Shown piece by piece: positions 29,501-37,580 of a DNA stretch of 64,000 bases. Made by a program: the position numbers and the translations under genes. The stretch lies in NCBI GenBank assembly GCA_008330645.1, contig VLTN01000049.1, forward strand, positions 62,001 to 126,000, in the 5' to 3' direction. Below the pieces are notes generated by a model that saw nothing but the letters and a program-made list of their open reading frames with translations, was not told the origin of the DNA and searched no databases. Each line of letters starts with the position of its first letter. The stretch's first letter is position 1. The DNA is from Cafeteria roenbergensis. Lineage: Eukaryota > Sar > Bigyra > Bicosoecida > Cafeteriaceae.

Positions 29501-32451
29501 ACAGCACGGGGAGCGACTCCAGCATCGACGTCGCCGACCTGACCAGCGACTCCGATGGGGGGAGCCTCGACAGCGGCGTATCAAGCGGATTAGAGGACGG
29601 CGGGGTGCCGGCCGGGGATGCGACGGCGCGGCGGCAGGCGGGAGCTCGCGCTTCGCGAGCGTCGTCCTCGTCCTCGTCGCGGGGCGCAGAGGGGCGAGGG
29701 CAGGCGGGGGCTGGCCGGGCGAGGCAGGGCTCCGACGCAATGTCGGTCCAAGACCTGGAGGCGGAGCCCGAGGAGGGCGACGAGGCGACCTCGAGAGCGC
29801 GCGACGTCCGAGGCGGCTCAGCGGCCGGGCCGGCGGCGGCGGCGGCGGCGGATGCCAGCGTGGCGCGCGAAGGTCACGCGGGCGCAGGGGCGGGAGCTGG
29901 CTCTCTGGGGGAGGACGAGGAGACGGCAGAGGCTGCGCGAGAGGCGAGGCGGCAGCGGCGAGCGGCGCGCCGGGCGGAGCGCCTGGCAGCGAAGCTCGCC
30001 CTGCTGACAAAGCAGCGGCGGCGCGAGCGGAGGGAGCAGCGGGCACGGCGGGACAAGGCGGCGGCGGCTGCGCGGCGCCTGGCTGCTGGCTCGGAGCACG
30101 CCGCAGCACTCGCGTTTGCCGCGGCGGCGCGGGCTGCCAAGAGCGCTGCAACGGCGGACGCGGTGCCGCCCCCGCAGCTGTTCCTGTGGGAGCCCCGGGA
30201 GGTGATGGCTGCCCTGGCTGAGGACCACGACGGTTTCGGCGCCGCGGGCAGGGTCGTGCCTGGAGTGCTGTTCCGGCAGGCTCTGCCGCAGTCGGCGGAG
30301 GACCCGCGAAGCCCACCCGTGTGGCAGGCTCTCCTGCAGCAGGGGGGCCTGGTGCCCATGGGCGTGAGGCTCGCGGAGCGGGGGAGGGAGGACGCGCGGC
30401 TGGAGGCCGAGGCGGATGCGGCGGGGATCACCTTCGAGGAGCTGCTGCAGCTTAGGGCCGAGCAGGGCCTGCTGGGCCCGGACCAGGACGGAGATGTGAC
30501 GTCGTCCCAGCTGGCGGCTGGCCCGGGGGCCGCAGGGGCTCGAGCGCTCTCGATGGCTCTGCCGCTCGCCCAGGGAACTGGCGTTGGCGCTGGCGCTGGC
30601 GCTGCTGGGCGCCTGGACGGCGTGGCGGTGGAGTCCGTCAGCGTCACGCCCTTCTCCTCTGCGCGGCCGGGCGGCGCGTCGGGCTCCGTGGCGGCAACTG
30701 CACGAGGCGCAGGCTCCGTCGTGGCATCTGCCAGGGCTGGCGTTGCCGGGGCAAGCATGAGCGAGGAGCTGGTCACGGGCAGGAGCGGCCAAGGCGGAGC
30801 CGGTGGCGCGGGCGTAGCGGGTGCCGCCGTGGGTCCAGTGGGCGCCGAGCCGGGCGGGGCCAGCGCGATTGCTGCTGGTGCCGCTGGCGAGTCGAAGCTT
30901 GCGGCCCTGGCTGCGGGCCTGACCGAGCGGCGCTGGCGGGAGGAGGCCGCTCGCGCTACCGAGGGCTCGTCTGAGGCTGAGGCCGCCGGGCTGGGCCTGT
31001 CCCTGGGCGTGGGCGTCGGGGCAGTGTCGCCTGCGCTGTGCATCCGAACGCGGCTCTACCCTCGGGCGGAGTGGACGACGGCGATGCAGCGGCGGAAGCA
31101 GGCCATCGAGGCTGTGGCCACTGCGCGCACGGCGCGCACGGCCGCGTTGGCCACGACGCTGCAGGACGGAGGAGCGCGCGTGGCCCGCGTGGTTGGCGCC
31201 GTGGCCTCGCGGCGGCAGGAGGCCGCCAACGTCGCGGCGAGCCGCATTGCGCTGCTGCGGCGGCGGGCGGAGGAGGCTGCGGAGATGGACGCGGAGCGGT
31301 TCCGCCTCCTCCGGTCGAGGGAAGCTGCCGTTACGAGGCTGAAGCGGCGCCGCGCGAGGCTCCGGCTCAACGCCAAGCTCGCTCAGGAGGAGGCCGACCG
31401 GTCCAAGGCGGCGGACTTGCCCGACTGGCGGGGGAAGCGGGACCGCGCCCGGCGCGCCAGGGCAGAGGTCCGCATGGTCAGCCGCGAGCTGCGGGGGGGC
31501 AGGTGGGAGCAAGCGGCGCTTCGAAGACTCCACCACGACTTTCAGGTCACGCGCGACGCCACTGCCGTGACGGACTTTCGCTGCAGGGAGAAGCTCCAGC
31601 GGGCGGCGGCGGCGCTGCTGGCCGTGTGCCCGGGGCTGGAGGAGGAGGGGATGCGCGACGGGGCGTCGCCGGACGGGCGGGCCGCGCGGCTGTGGCGCGA
31701 CCCGCTGCCGCCGTTTGCCTCGGAGGACAGCGAGAGCCTGTGGGTGTGGAGAGCGCGGCTCCGGCGAGAGGCCGAGGCGTGGGGGTCGCTGCTTGGCAAG
31801 GCGACGCACTCGCTTCCGCCCGAGGTGCTCGAGGTGCGAGGGCTGCGGCAGGCCGCAATGGACAAGGCGGGCACTGCGGCTGTCGCGGAAACGCACCGCT
31901 CCTACCGGCTGCTTCGAAAAACTGCGGCTTCTTGGCGCGCGCTGGGCATCAAGGCGCTCTTGCAGCAGTGGCGGGACTGGTCGATTGCCCACAAGCAGGA
32001 ACGGCAGGCGAGGCGCATCCAGCGGAGGCTGGAGCGCCGCAGAGAGAGGGAGGAGCGGGAGGCTGCCGAGCACCTCAAGGCCCTGGAGCTTGCCAAGTGG
32101 ACTCAAAAGTGGGACGACTTCAACGAGGTGTGGTACTGGGAGCACGCGGAAACGGGCGAGACCCGCAAGCGTATCCCGGAGGGGCTGGTGTTCCTGGACA
32201 GACGGCCAGGCGCGGGAGGGGCCGCCGCCGACGCGGCGGTGATCGCCGCCGGCGACGGGGACGAGTCGGAGAGCTCTGGTGCGGACTCCGGGAAAGTTAA
32301 AGTCGGCCCCAAGGGCGGGAAGGTCCCCACTCCGCCTTGGGTCGCGCGGGGGGTTGAACTTGCTCGCATGGACGCCTATCGTGACACGCTGACCAGCGAG
32401 TGGCAGGGCGTCACGCTTGCCAACGAGCACGCGAAGCGGCTTGGGTTGTGA
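26530..32451 (+). CDS. Leucine-rich repeat, coiled-coil protein with WW-like C-terminus
   Basis: The single open frame gives 1,973 residues from the ATG at 26530 (a second in-frame ATG lies at 26566). About nine typical LRRs occupy residues 484-720, with repeated L-x-x-L-x-L-x-x-N-x-L-x-x-LP. They are capped by PPPEVCLQGADACLAWIKRNL, the usual end of ROCO/LRRIQ-like repeat blocks. A long acidic and Ser/Gly-rich low-complexity region follows. Residues about 1511-1857 are a charged Arg/Glu/Ala helix, probably coiled coil. At about 1856-1884 the sequence KWTQKWDDFNEVWYWEHAETGETRKRIP has the spacing of a WW domain, common in flagellate proteins. No enzyme domain is seen. A scaffold role, perhaps axonemal or cytoskeletal, is only inference. 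It is convergent with the next gene, with stops 194 bases apart. Confidence 0.75.
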   Translation: MAHGAGSVPRLNMAPIEDAKAKHHAWEAQMASEQRPLVPGAAPPPGLPPSAAVPLPALPPAQLRTTSVPAASTMAKERRKKARARARALQLSRRVEDRHLLLNVKAIPPSLLDRPAVALAESLSSRSGPPSPASGGAPDAGAPASPPAAAAPSPPAAAMGRLPPAVLDRIGVSPATSRAVAAADDAALSLVQQARRRRGGGSTLAALSGQFSGGADSAQALFSPLAGGTTRPATQAGQIAALADAKRAGVLSAADLRDALLRVDPPLPLPHVPSFAPDSPRYAVYPDLPSTLNPPLGARPVDLLSDDAWEAMWAAARDAGVLDARRPLTAMLAELPEGTLRAASHAADPGESKAAAARDKASGAAALYADPGDDVLAAAVSLLAAGAAKRDLRSDPGRRVGVPGPDGEDAAAARAMAKAALPPPRQLRRRLAKRRARLAAEQAALPRGVLHPEFARRMWLEGRHTRTIRLVGGAPLAGLPEATFGPRLASLQSIWITRCGLRTLPESLCSLPSLTELSVQQNSLRRLPANIGQLTSLTALDASGNHVRVLPPSIVRCARLHRLVLAGNRLSGSSKSFPPEFPSLGRLEHLDISRNVLRSIPRAVALLPRLTRLNASHNLIGAAGPSSLPPELWRCERLVELHLSSNRLARLPDDIGRLPRLRSLWLSHNTRLARLPTGMVPLRGQLVELRLTGCRMRQPPPEVCLQGADACLAWIKRNLDDGVDRRKRRIVTDVQALLAEAAADEVVPPCLLATRVPVSCKPTGRHALSSQRGADDSSSEEEDGLDGAGGQPSSGSGGGGGKAARAGAGGRAGGEASGVGQRAARKGGEERDSSRSEDEAEEDDGGEDPAADAAAVEAQAGAAAAEAAAQVGQHLRKSRGHKLVECVLPHFALRPGVLFDVVVPAVNAFRVRRWERATGRRWDRRRVGRVSLASEAASVGLAGDSDGLSDGGMADSDDEGGALFDGSASRSQDEDEGEDEAGSVGSGSSADSTGSDSSIDVADLTSDSDGGSLDSGVSSGLEDGGVPAGDATARRQAGARASRASSSSSSRGAEGRGQAGAGRARQGSDAMSVQDLEAEPEEGDEATSRARDVRGGSAAGPAAAAAADASVAREGHAGAGAGAGSLGEDEETAEAAREARRQRRAARRAERLAAKLALLTKQRRRERREQRARRDKAAAAARRLAAGSEHAAALAFAAAARAAKSAATADAVPPPQLFLWEPREVMAALAEDHDGFGAAGRVVPGVLFRQALPQSAEDPRSPPVWQALLQQGGLVPMGVRLAERGREDARLEAEADAAGITFEELLQLRAEQGLLGPDQDGDVTSSQLAAGPGAAGARALSMALPLAQGTGVGAGAGAAGRLDGVAVESVSVTPFSSARPGGASGSVAATARGAGSVVASARAGVAGASMSEELVTGRSGQGGAGGAGVAGAAVGPVGAEPGGASAIAAGAAGESKLAALAAGLTERRWREEAARATEGSSEAEAAGLGLSLGVGVGAVSPALCIRTRLYPRAEWTTAMQRRKQAIEAVATARTARTAALATTLQDGGARVARVVGAVASRRQEAANVAASRIALLRRRAEEAAEMDAERFRLLRSREAAVTRLKRRRARLRLNAKLAQEEADRSKAADLPDWRGKRDRARRARAEVRMVSRELRGGRWEQAALRRLHHDFQVTRDATAVTDFRCREKLQRAAAALLAVCPGLEEEGMRDGASPDGRAARLWRDPLPPFASEDSESLWVWRARLRREAEAWGSLLGKATHSLPPEVLEVRGLRQAAMDKAGTAAVAETHRSYRLLRKTAASWRALGIKALLQQWRDWSIAHKQERQARRIQRRLERRREREEREAAEHLKALELAKWTQKWDDFNEVWYWEHAETGETRKRIPEGLVFLDRRPGAGGAAADAAVIAAGDGDESESSGADSGKVKVGPKGGKVPTPPWVARGVELARMDAYRDTLTSEWQGVTLANEHAKRLGL

Positions 32452-32645
32452 ACAGCGCTGCTTGCTCTCTGCAGAAGCATGCAGCATTGGCACTGCGTGT
32501 TCGGATGGCGTCGCGGCCCGAAGCGTCGATCTCCTTGGACAGCTGTTGTATGTCCGAACCGCGTGCCCAAGCCCGATAACACAACAAATCGCACAAACCG
32601 ATCGAGAACAACTTCGCCACTCTCGCGAGTGATCGACAACCACCC

Positions 32646-35192
32646 TCACGTCAACTTCGACTTGCTCTTGCGCTTCGGGATCAGCAGCGGGTTTTCCTTG
32701 GGAAGTCGCTGTGACAGGCGGCTTGCCCGAGCGGCTGCGTGCGTCGAGGTGGCGTTCAGCATTTCTTCTGGGCGCTGCCCGCCCTCCATGTCGTCGATGC
32801 CGGACTTTTGCTGGAGGCCGCCGCTGCTGTCTTCGCCGCCAACGATGTCGCCCTCTGCAGCAGCCTGGGGCTGGCTCCGCCCCGCTTCAGACGGCTTGAA
32901 CGCCTTCCTCCCAGCAGCAGCTGGAGGGGCGGGGCTGGCAGGACCTTGCAGCGCCGATTGGCCTGCACGCCTTCCTGGAGGTGGCTTGGCGGCGGTTGCC
33001 ATCATGGGGTTGTTCTGGAATCGCAGGCTGCCGGCTTGGGCCTTTGCCAATTCCAGAACACGGCTTCTGTCGTCGATGGGCGTGCGAGAGCCGGGAGGGG
33101 AGGGGCCCTTCGGCGACCCTGGCTCATCCGCAGGCAGGAGGCCTTCGTCGGCCGGCCGAGCAGCACAGCTCGCGGCAACGCGAGCCACCAGCGGAAACCG
33201 CACGAGAACAAGCCCAGTCAGAACCATCGCGACCACCGTCTGCATCGCAACCAAAGCAGAGCCGACTGGCGCCCCTGGGGCGGCTCCGGCCGCCCCGAAT
33301 GGCGGAACAAACTCCAGCGCGAGCAGCAGCACAACGCCCCGCATTCCGAAGACGAAGGTGTCCACGAACCACGCACCGTCAGAGGACCAAGGCTTGAACA
33401 CGAGGAGGCTCAGCAGTGTCACCGACTGCGCGTTCGTCATCAGGCCTGCCTGGGCCCCCGGGCGCTGGGAGAGCCACACCAAGACTCCGGCTGTCAAGAT
33501 GCCTGACAGCTGCCTGACGATGAGCCAGGACCGCCCACGTGAGTCGTACAGTTTCGCTCTCCCGGCTGGGTCAACGAGCCTGGCGCCGCGTCCCTCGTAG
33601 GCAAACGCGTGACCGGGGCCGACTTCATCTCTCCTCAAGTTTCTGCCCAACTTCCCGCACGCCGCTGGGCACGATATGCAGGGCCGCTCGGACATGACCA
33701 TGAAGCAAACAAGCAGAGTGAAGCCCACTGTGACGAATGCGAACGTGATCCACCCGTCGGCGCGTCGCCACTCCGAGCCCGTCAGCGCGAGCGGCAGCCT
33801 CATGTCGTTAAACGAGAGCATGGCCAGCGCCCTGAAGTATATCGCCCCGACGGACACCATGGTAGTGATCATCCTGTGAGCCAGAGCCGTCTCAGAGTCA
33901 AACTGGCGACTCTCAGAGCCTGACAGAGCTGGCCCTCCAGCTGCATGCTGCTGAGGGGCCAAAGTGCCGGCCTCGCCACCCTGCCCGGCAAGCAGGCCGT
34001 CACTGCCAGTCGCTGGAGCTCGCTCCCCGCGGCTACGGCCCCATCTCCTCGTCTGTTTGAGGACCACGTCGGCAAGGGGAATGCAGAATGCAAACACAAT
34101 CAGCAGTTGAAGCAATCCGAAAGACGACACGGCGAACTTGAGCAGCCAAGTCGAGGGAACGCCGAGCGCTTTGACGAGCACTTGCACTGCGTGGGGGTCG
34201 GTATCGGGGTTGACGGGAGCCGAGACGTTGAGTGGCGCCATGTCGGGGCGCAAGAGGGGCTCCAGGAGGCTCCATGTCCCCGGGACCAAGCCTGTGGCTG
34301 GAACCATCAGACTCCCAGCTCGATGAATCACGGGCGGAGCCTGGGCGTGGAGCTGCGAAAGCAAGAGGGTGAACTGCCCGTGTTCCGCCAAGTCCAGGAC
34401 ACCGACACCAGCCGTGAACAGCGAGGGCAGCGACCTGACCAATTGGGAAGTCGGGCCGGAGTGCAGCGGCGGCAAGCTGCAAGCGGCCCGGCCGCAGTCT
34501 GTCACAGCCTGAACCAGAGCCGCGGCCACGCCGATGGCAACCACGACAGCATGCGCAACGGCGATGCCTTCGTCCGGTCCGAGCAGGGCGAGCGAGTCGT
34601 CGACTGCGGTGGCGAGCTGTCGCGGGGCAAGCGTTGCGGGCAACTTGAGGTCCGCTGCCCGCGCGCACCCAAAAGTGAGGGCATTCACTGTTCCCACCGC
34701 CGATGTTCCGTTGGCCACCCGAGGGGGGGGCAGTTCCGGCGCCGCGCCCCGCAACAACGATTGGCCGACGCCCATCGGCGCTTGATCAAGCGCCGATGGA
34801 CCCAGGCCTTGCCGCAGCCGGGCGCGGACCTCGTCTCCATTGTCAGGTCCAGCCGTTGCCTGGCAGTCTTGAGCCACAATCCTGCCCGTTTCCAGCAGTG
34901 TGAGTCTGGGCGATGCCAGAGTCAGGGTGCCGACGACCTCAAGCTGCCCGCCTACGATCACGGCCTCGGATGCTTCAACACGTGCGGGGCCGTTGACCAC
35001 GATGTCAACGCCCGGCCCTGTCTCGAAGCGCCTCACGCGGTAGCTCCCGGGGGCAATGGCGCAGGGCGAGGTGAGAATGGCGCTGGCTGTCGCGAGGAGC
35101 TGGTCGCAAGCGGGCAAAGACAAGCTGGCCTGCTCGCTTGCCGCAGCGCCGACGACGAGGCTCGCCGCGCCAAGCCAGACCCAAGATGGCAT
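32646..35192 (-). CDS. Secreted-N-terminus, seven-membrane-segment protein, unknown
   Basis: From the ATG at 35192 the product is 848 residues. Residues 1-19 (MPSWVWLGAASLVVGAAAS) form a signal peptide. The next 330 residues are extracellular or luminal and include a repetitive beta-rich stretch (VVNGPARVEASEAVIVGGQLEVVGTLTL pattern) resembling a short beta-helix. Seven hydrophobic segments lie at about 349-375, 436-457, 481-500, 554-575, 584-600, 606-630 and 646-672. The cytosolic tail is Pro/Ser/Lys-rich and ends KRKSKSKLT. The LLVFKPW motif followed by a long aromatic helix recalls TRP-like/Flc-type membrane proteins of fungi and oomycetes, but the match is weak. I therefore give no function. 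It shares orientation with the TAP42 gene upstream. Confidence 0.7.
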   Translation of the reverse strand: MPSWVWLGAASLVVGAAASEQASLSLPACDQLLATASAILTSPCAIAPGSYRVRRFETGPGVDIVVNGPARVEASEAVIVGGQLEVVGTLTLASPRLTLLETGRIVAQDCQATAGPDNGDEVRARLRQGLGPSALDQAPMGVGQSLLRGAAPELPPPRVANGTSAVGTVNALTFGCARAADLKLPATLAPRQLATAVDDSLALLGPDEGIAVAHAVVVAIGVAAALVQAVTDCGRAACSLPPLHSGPTSQLVRSLPSLFTAGVGVLDLAEHGQFTLLLSQLHAQAPPVIHRAGSLMVPATGLVPGTWSLLEPLLRPDMAPLNVSAPVNPDTDPHAVQVLVKALGVPSTWLLKFAVSSFGLLQLLIVFAFCIPLADVVLKQTRRWGRSRGERAPATGSDGLLAGQGGEAGTLAPQQHAAGGPALSGSESRQFDSETALAHRMITTMVSVGAIYFRALAMLSFNDMRLPLALTGSEWRRADGWITFAFVTVGFTLLVCFMVMSERPCISCPAACGKLGRNLRRDEVGPGHAFAYEGRGARLVDPAGRAKLYDSRGRSWLIVRQLSGILTAGVLVWLSQRPGAQAGLMTNAQSVTLLSLLVFKPWSSDGAWFVDTFVFGMRGVVLLLALEFVPPFGAAGAAPGAPVGSALVAMQTVVAMVLTGLVLVRFPLVARVAASCAARPADEGLLPADEPGSPKGPSPPGSRTPIDDRSRVLELAKAQAGSLRFQNNPMMATAAKPPPGRRAGQSALQGPASPAPPAAAGRKAFKPSEAGRSQPQAAAEGDIVGGEDSSGGLQQKSGIDDMEGGQRPEEMLNATSTHAAARASRLSQRLPKENPLLIPKRKSKSKLT

Positions 35193-35574
35193 GCCAGCCT
35201 GGTAGAAAACGAGGCGTGGGGGGGGGGAGGGGCGGCACAGAGGGGCTTGCGGTGCCGTGTGACGAAACCAGCGCGTGGTCTGCTCCAAGAGCCGGTCTTG
35301 CAGAGAGGAACCGTCGGCAGGACTTGGACGCGGAAGCCGCAGCCTCGGTGTGTGCGCCAAGGCGGGCAGTTCCAGACTTTCCCGACCGCCGCAATGTGCC
35401 TCTTGGGGAGCATTCCTTGTGGGCGCAACGCCGAGAGTCGAGCTCGCGCCGACAAGGCGACAATGCAAGCAGTGCCGGATTCACGCTCACACAAAGCGAG
35501 GCCTGTTTCAAACGGGCTCAGTGCACAAGCCTGCCAGCAAGGGCGCGAGCGCAGAACTAACGAGGCCGGCAAAG
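35193..35574. promoter_or_regulatory. Spacer upstream of the seven-segment protein gene
   Basis: These 382 bases separate the TAP42 stop (35575) from the ATG at 35192, both on the minus strand. A run of ten G lies near 35220. The spacer should hold the promoter of the membrane-protein gene. No known element is recognised. Confidence 0.35.
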
Positions 35575-37349
35575 TCACACCCGCTTGGTCACGCCCATTC
35601 CGCGGGGGTGGGCGTCCTTCCAGGCATCCCACTCGCGGTCTGCTCGCGTTGCCAGGTCGACCTTTTCCATGTCGTCCTCCAGTCCGGCTTCCGCCAGCTG
35701 GTCGGCCCTCATGACCTGCCTCGCCTCGCCCCTGCGTCCGGGTAAAAAGGAGACAGCAAGACTCAAAACAAACTTTGGTGGGTTCGCTGGCCCTGCCGCT
35801 GCAAATCGCCGCCGCAGGCTGGCAGTTGCCCGAGGGCGTTGCGAGGCCGCATCGGAGCCTTCGGATCTCACTCTGCCTGCCGCCTCGCTCGCTCCTCCGC
35901 CTCGGCTTGCTCTTGTGCGGCGAACACCTCCAGAGGGATCGTGGCGCGGCCGCGAGGGTCCCCGAACACGGTGGCTTTGATGTGCTCCTGGCGGGTGGAG
36001 TGGTCCGCGCCAAAGTGGACCACAGACTGCGCACAAGCATGGGGACATCCTGACGCGCCGGTTGGAGGCAGCAAGGACTCGGCGGCAAGCCAGGACTACG
36101 CGACCAGGGCGCCCACACCGGCCGTCGGAGGCCGGGCATGCAAGCAAAGCGCCAGCACAAGTTCTGTCATCTCCCCTGCGGCCCGAGGCACACTCACCAG
36201 GCCCGGACCCCCGCGTCGCTCGTCCTCTCCAGTCAGGCGTCGGACGCGCTCATCGGATCCCGCGCCTCCCGGGCCGCCGGTCGCCCGGGCGAGCATTCTG
36301 CCCAACATCTGACCCTCCTCTGCCATGGCCACCACGCTGTCAACAGCCTGCCGCGTGTGAAGCAGCAGCTCGATCACGGCCCGCTCCCGTCGCGCAGCAT
36401 CGCCCACGACGCCTTCCCCTGCCACTGCATCGCTCCCGCGGCCTGCCACGCCGTCCTCCCCGAGGGAGGCGAGCGCTTCGGCCCGGCGCTCCTGCGCGCG
36501 CAGGAGGGCCAAGCGGCGTTCCAGGCCCCGGTCGCGGCGGTGCCGAGTGATCGCGGCCGCGCGGCGCGCCTCGGGGCTGGACCGCAGCGCACGGACCGCC
36601 TCGACGCGGTCGGCGGCATCGGCGGCTGCGAGCTCGGCCTCCATGTCCGAGGCCGCCGAGAGCCGCGCCCCCTCGGCACCCCACGCAACATCGCCGTCCC
36701 CGGTGTCGCCGCCGCTGTCGAGGTGCTCTGCGAGACGCAAGGCCACCGGCCGGCAGCCTGAGGCGGCGGCTGCCGCGGCGTCTAGCGCCGCGGCCGTGGC
36801 CCTCGCAACGCGCGACTCGCGGCCCGGAGCCCCGGCCCCAGCCGAGCCCTCGCCCGTCCCCGCTGCGACCTCGGCTGCGATTTCGGCCGCTGCGCACAGC
36901 TTGGCAATTTCGGGTGGGTGCAGCGCTCCGAGGCGTGCTGCAAGTCGCAAAAAGTCCACGAGGTGAGCGCTCGCCACCACGACCGCGCGGGCCCGAGCAG
37001 CCGACGGGTCGGCACCCCTTTCACCTGCACGATCGTCCGGACCGAGTGCAAGGGCCTTCTCCGCCGCTCGAGCAGCGTGGAAGTCCACGCTGGCGAGCCG
37101 GAGTTCCGCGGGCGAAAGCTCCCCCAGGGAGTCCACGCCGCTCCAGTCGCCACGCGCGCGGCAACCCCTCGCCAGAGCCACAAGGCGCTTGTACTGCTCG
37201 GCAGCGGCTTCCGAGCCGTCTGCGAGGCATTCGAGCTGCTGCACGGCGTTGTCCATGGCGAGGCGAGGGTCCTCGTGGTCATCGGCGAAGCTCCCCGCGG
37301 CGTCCGCGGCAGCGCTTGCCGCGCCAGCGCCAGCGATAGGGGCAGCCAT
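35575..37349 (-). CDS. IGBP1: TAP42/IGBP1 (alpha4) family PP2A-associated protein
   Basis: TAP42/alpha4 binds and stabilises catalytic subunits of PP2A-type phosphatases and links them to TOR signalling. Three exons (37349-36198, 36026-35872, 35731-35575) join across GT-AG introns of 171 and 140 bp. The joins are phase 0 and phase 2, giving 487 residues. The N-terminal two thirds is the all-helical TPR-like domain, with ALARGCRARGDWSGVDSLGELS and SAHLVDFLRLAARLGAL. Exon 2 supplies KATVFGDPRGRATIPLEVF, the family's VFG...P segment before the acidic linker. Exon 3 ends in REWDAWKDAHPRGMGVTKRV, the diagnostic C-terminal WDDWKDEHPRG-type motif. Human IGBP1 is 339 residues; the extra length is Ala-rich insertions. 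All three recognisable pieces lie in different frames and join only by splicing, which strongly supports the model. Confidence 0.88.
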
Positions 37350-37580
37350 TCGGCAATGAAAGCGGAACTCCTGGCTCGCTGGCGTCCGCAACGGGCCGAG
37401 AGAGCGAGAAAGCGAGCGCCTCCGGGTCCGCTCGCGGCGAGTGGGTTGCCCGTGGGGCGTTCACGCTCCACCTGGGCTCTGCCATGCCTGGCCATTTGCA
37501 GCTCGCTCAGCATCTTTCGGCGCTCGCACGTGCAGGTCACCGGGACCCTCCCTCGGGGCTGCGCCAAACAAGCCGAGACC
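37350..37580. promoter_or_regulatory. Divergent spacer, TAP42 / ankyrin gene
   Basis: Only 231 bases separate the two outward-facing ATGs, so the promoters must be compact or shared. No specific element is recognised. Confidence 0.35.

Noticed and set aside
26598-29525. Minus-strand open frame of about 975 codons opposite the LRR gene
   Set aside because: It is Arg/Ser/Pro-rich with no domain and mirrors the plus-strand LRR frame, which has clear repeats. High GC removes stops from antisense frames here.
29818-32649. Minus-strand open frame of about 940 codons opposite the coiled-coil region
   Set aside because: It is antisense to a frame continuous with the LRR protein and has only Arg/Leu/Pro/His low complexity.
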